Of a DNA stretch of 17,703 bases, positions 17,075 through 17,703 are shown one piece after another. The stretch is from Actinomycetota bacterium (lineage in GTDB: Bacteria; Actinomycetota; Acidimicrobiia; Acidimicrobiales; Ilumatobacteraceae): positions 1-17,703 of the forward strand of contig WLEX01000004.1 of NCBI GenBank assembly GCA_009704065.1. Direction: 5' to 3'. Under the pieces are notes generated by a model. That model was not told the DNA's origin. It ran no database searches and saw nothing but the letters and a program-made list of their open reading frames with translations. Each line of letters opens with the position of its first letter. Position 1 is the first letter of the stretch. Position numbers and translations under genes: made by a program.

Positions 17075-17476
17075 TCACCACACGAAGCACAGGACTTCGC
17101 CGCCGACCTTACGCTTGCGCGCTTCACGGTCGGTCATAAGACCTTGGCTGGTGGATAGAACTGCGACACCGAGGCCACCGAGAACACGAGGTACCTGCGT
17201 TGAGTTGCGGTACACGCGAAGACCAGGAGTAGACACACGAGTGAGTCCACTAATAGTGCGGTGACGGTCGTTTGAATATTTCATTTGCACTGTGAGCTGA
17301 TCGCCAGGACCCTTTGTTGAAGGAGCCACGGAATAGCTAACGATGTAACCCTCTTTTTTGAGGATTTCTGCAAGAGCAACTTTTTGCTTTGACGATGGCA
17401 TCACAACTGTTTCCTTGTACGCAGTATTTGCGTTACGGATACGTGTGAGCATGTCGGCGATGGGATCGGTCATCAT
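17075..17476 (-). CDS. rpsH: 30S ribosomal protein S8
   Basis: 16S rRNA-binding assembly protein, and in E. coli the regulator of the spc operon. It has 133 residues. [15 protein letters not shown] (3-17) opens it, and the C-terminal domain has [33 protein letters not shown] and the closing GGEVLCFVW. Two ATG codons stand side by side (17476 and 17473); the first has GAGG eight bases before it and is reported, while the second would give the more usual MTDPIAD. It lies ten bases after rpsZ. Confidence 0.98.
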   Translation of the reverse strand: MMTDPIADMLTRIRNANTAYKETVVMPSSKQKVALAEILKKEGYIVSYSVAPSTKGPGDQLTVQMKYSNDRHRTISGLTRVSTPGLRVYRNSTQVPRVLGGLGVAVLSTSQGLMTDREARKRKVGGEVLCFVW

Positions 17477-17486
17477 TTTTGTTACC

Positions 17487-17672
17487 TCACCAGCTCGCCT
17501 TGGTCACGCCTGGGATTTCCCCGGCATGAGCCATTTCTCGAAGACAAATACGGCAGAGTCCAAATTTGCGGTACACCGAACGGGCGCGTCCACACTTGCG
17601 GCAACGTGTGTAACCACGCACCTTGAACTTGGGCTTTGCGTTTGCTTTATTGATTTGTGAAATCTTGGCCAT
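17487..17672 (-). CDS. rpsZ: 30S ribosomal protein S14, zinc-binding short form
   Basis: Small-subunit head protein of the type Z class, 61 residues against about 100 for the zinc-free form. Two Cys pairs, CRKC (24-27) and CRIC (40-43), form the zinc ribbon, flanked by [12 protein letters not shown] and by [17 protein letters not shown] at the C-terminus. The ATG at 17672 is preceded by AGGTAA. It sits between rplE and rpsH as expected. Confidence 0.97.
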   Translation of the reverse strand: MAKISQINKANAKPKFKVRGYTRCRKCGRARSVYRKFGLCRICLREMAHAGEIPGVTKASW

Positions 17673-17676
17673 GGGA

Positions 17677-17703
17677 TTACCTGCCTACTTCCTCTTGCCG
17701 CCG
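17677..17703 (-). CDS. rplE: 3' end of an upstream gene, expected rplE (partial)
   Basis: Only the last codons can be in the window. In spc operons rplE (ribosomal protein L5) precedes rpsZ. Two frames are possible: one ends RRQEEVGR at TAA 17679-17677, the other ends GGKRK at TAG 17687-17685. The first is reported because the resulting TAATCCCATGG junction is identical to the rpsM-rpsK one. The sequence alone cannot identify the protein; the call rests on gene order. Confidence 0.4.
   Translation of the reverse strand, partial: RRQEEVGR

Overview
The window is one continuous gene-dense stretch transcribed entirely on the minus strand, read from high to low coordinates. It is the distal part of the spc ribosomal protein operon, then the alpha operon, then a cell-envelope and metabolite-repair block. 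The order is (rplE end)-rpsZ-rpsH-rplF-rplR-rpsE-rpmD-rplO-secY-adk-infA-rpmJ-rpsM-rpsK-rpsD-rpoA-rplQ-truA-rplM-rpsI-glmM-glmS-acpS-nnrE/nnrD-alr-(probable tsaE start). No gene-free gap reaches 300 bases; the longest are about 100 bases (adk to infA, and truA to rplM).

The order (rpoA-rplQ-truA-rplM-rpsI-glmM, then glmS, acpS, nnr, alr) is typical of Actinobacteria. By eye, base composition is near 50% GC, low for most Actinobacteria, and the very long GlmS-like protein suggests a low-GC lineage such as aquatic Acidimicrobiia. This placement is an inference from gene order, protein style and composition; no marker was searched. All genes look intact. There are no tRNAs, rRNAs, insertion sequences, CRISPR arrays or clear intrinsic terminators.

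Right part (17703 to about 9560): translation and secretion genes with very tight junctions, many of the form stop-TC-ATG. SecY and adenylate kinase lie in the middle as usual, but the methionine aminopeptidase gene map, often found between adk and infA, is absent. infA appears to start with CTG, directly behind a strong ribosome binding site. rpmJ (37 codons) is present between infA and rpsM.

Middle (9549 to 7759): truA, then a 97-base G+C-rich leader with alternative hairpins, then rplM-rpsI.

Left part (7710 to 1): glmM and glmS together convert fructose-6-phosphate to glucosamine-1-phosphate for peptidoglycan. acpS activates acyl carrier protein, the bifunctional Nnr protein repairs damaged NAD(P)H, and alr makes D-alanine for peptidoglycan. 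The standout is glmS, which encodes 1131 residues instead of about 610. It has a roughly 130-residue insertion directly after the N-terminal catalytic Cys, and about 300 residues after the second sugar-isomerase domain. Its best match to the family's C-terminal catalytic tail sits about 107 residues beyond the expected place.
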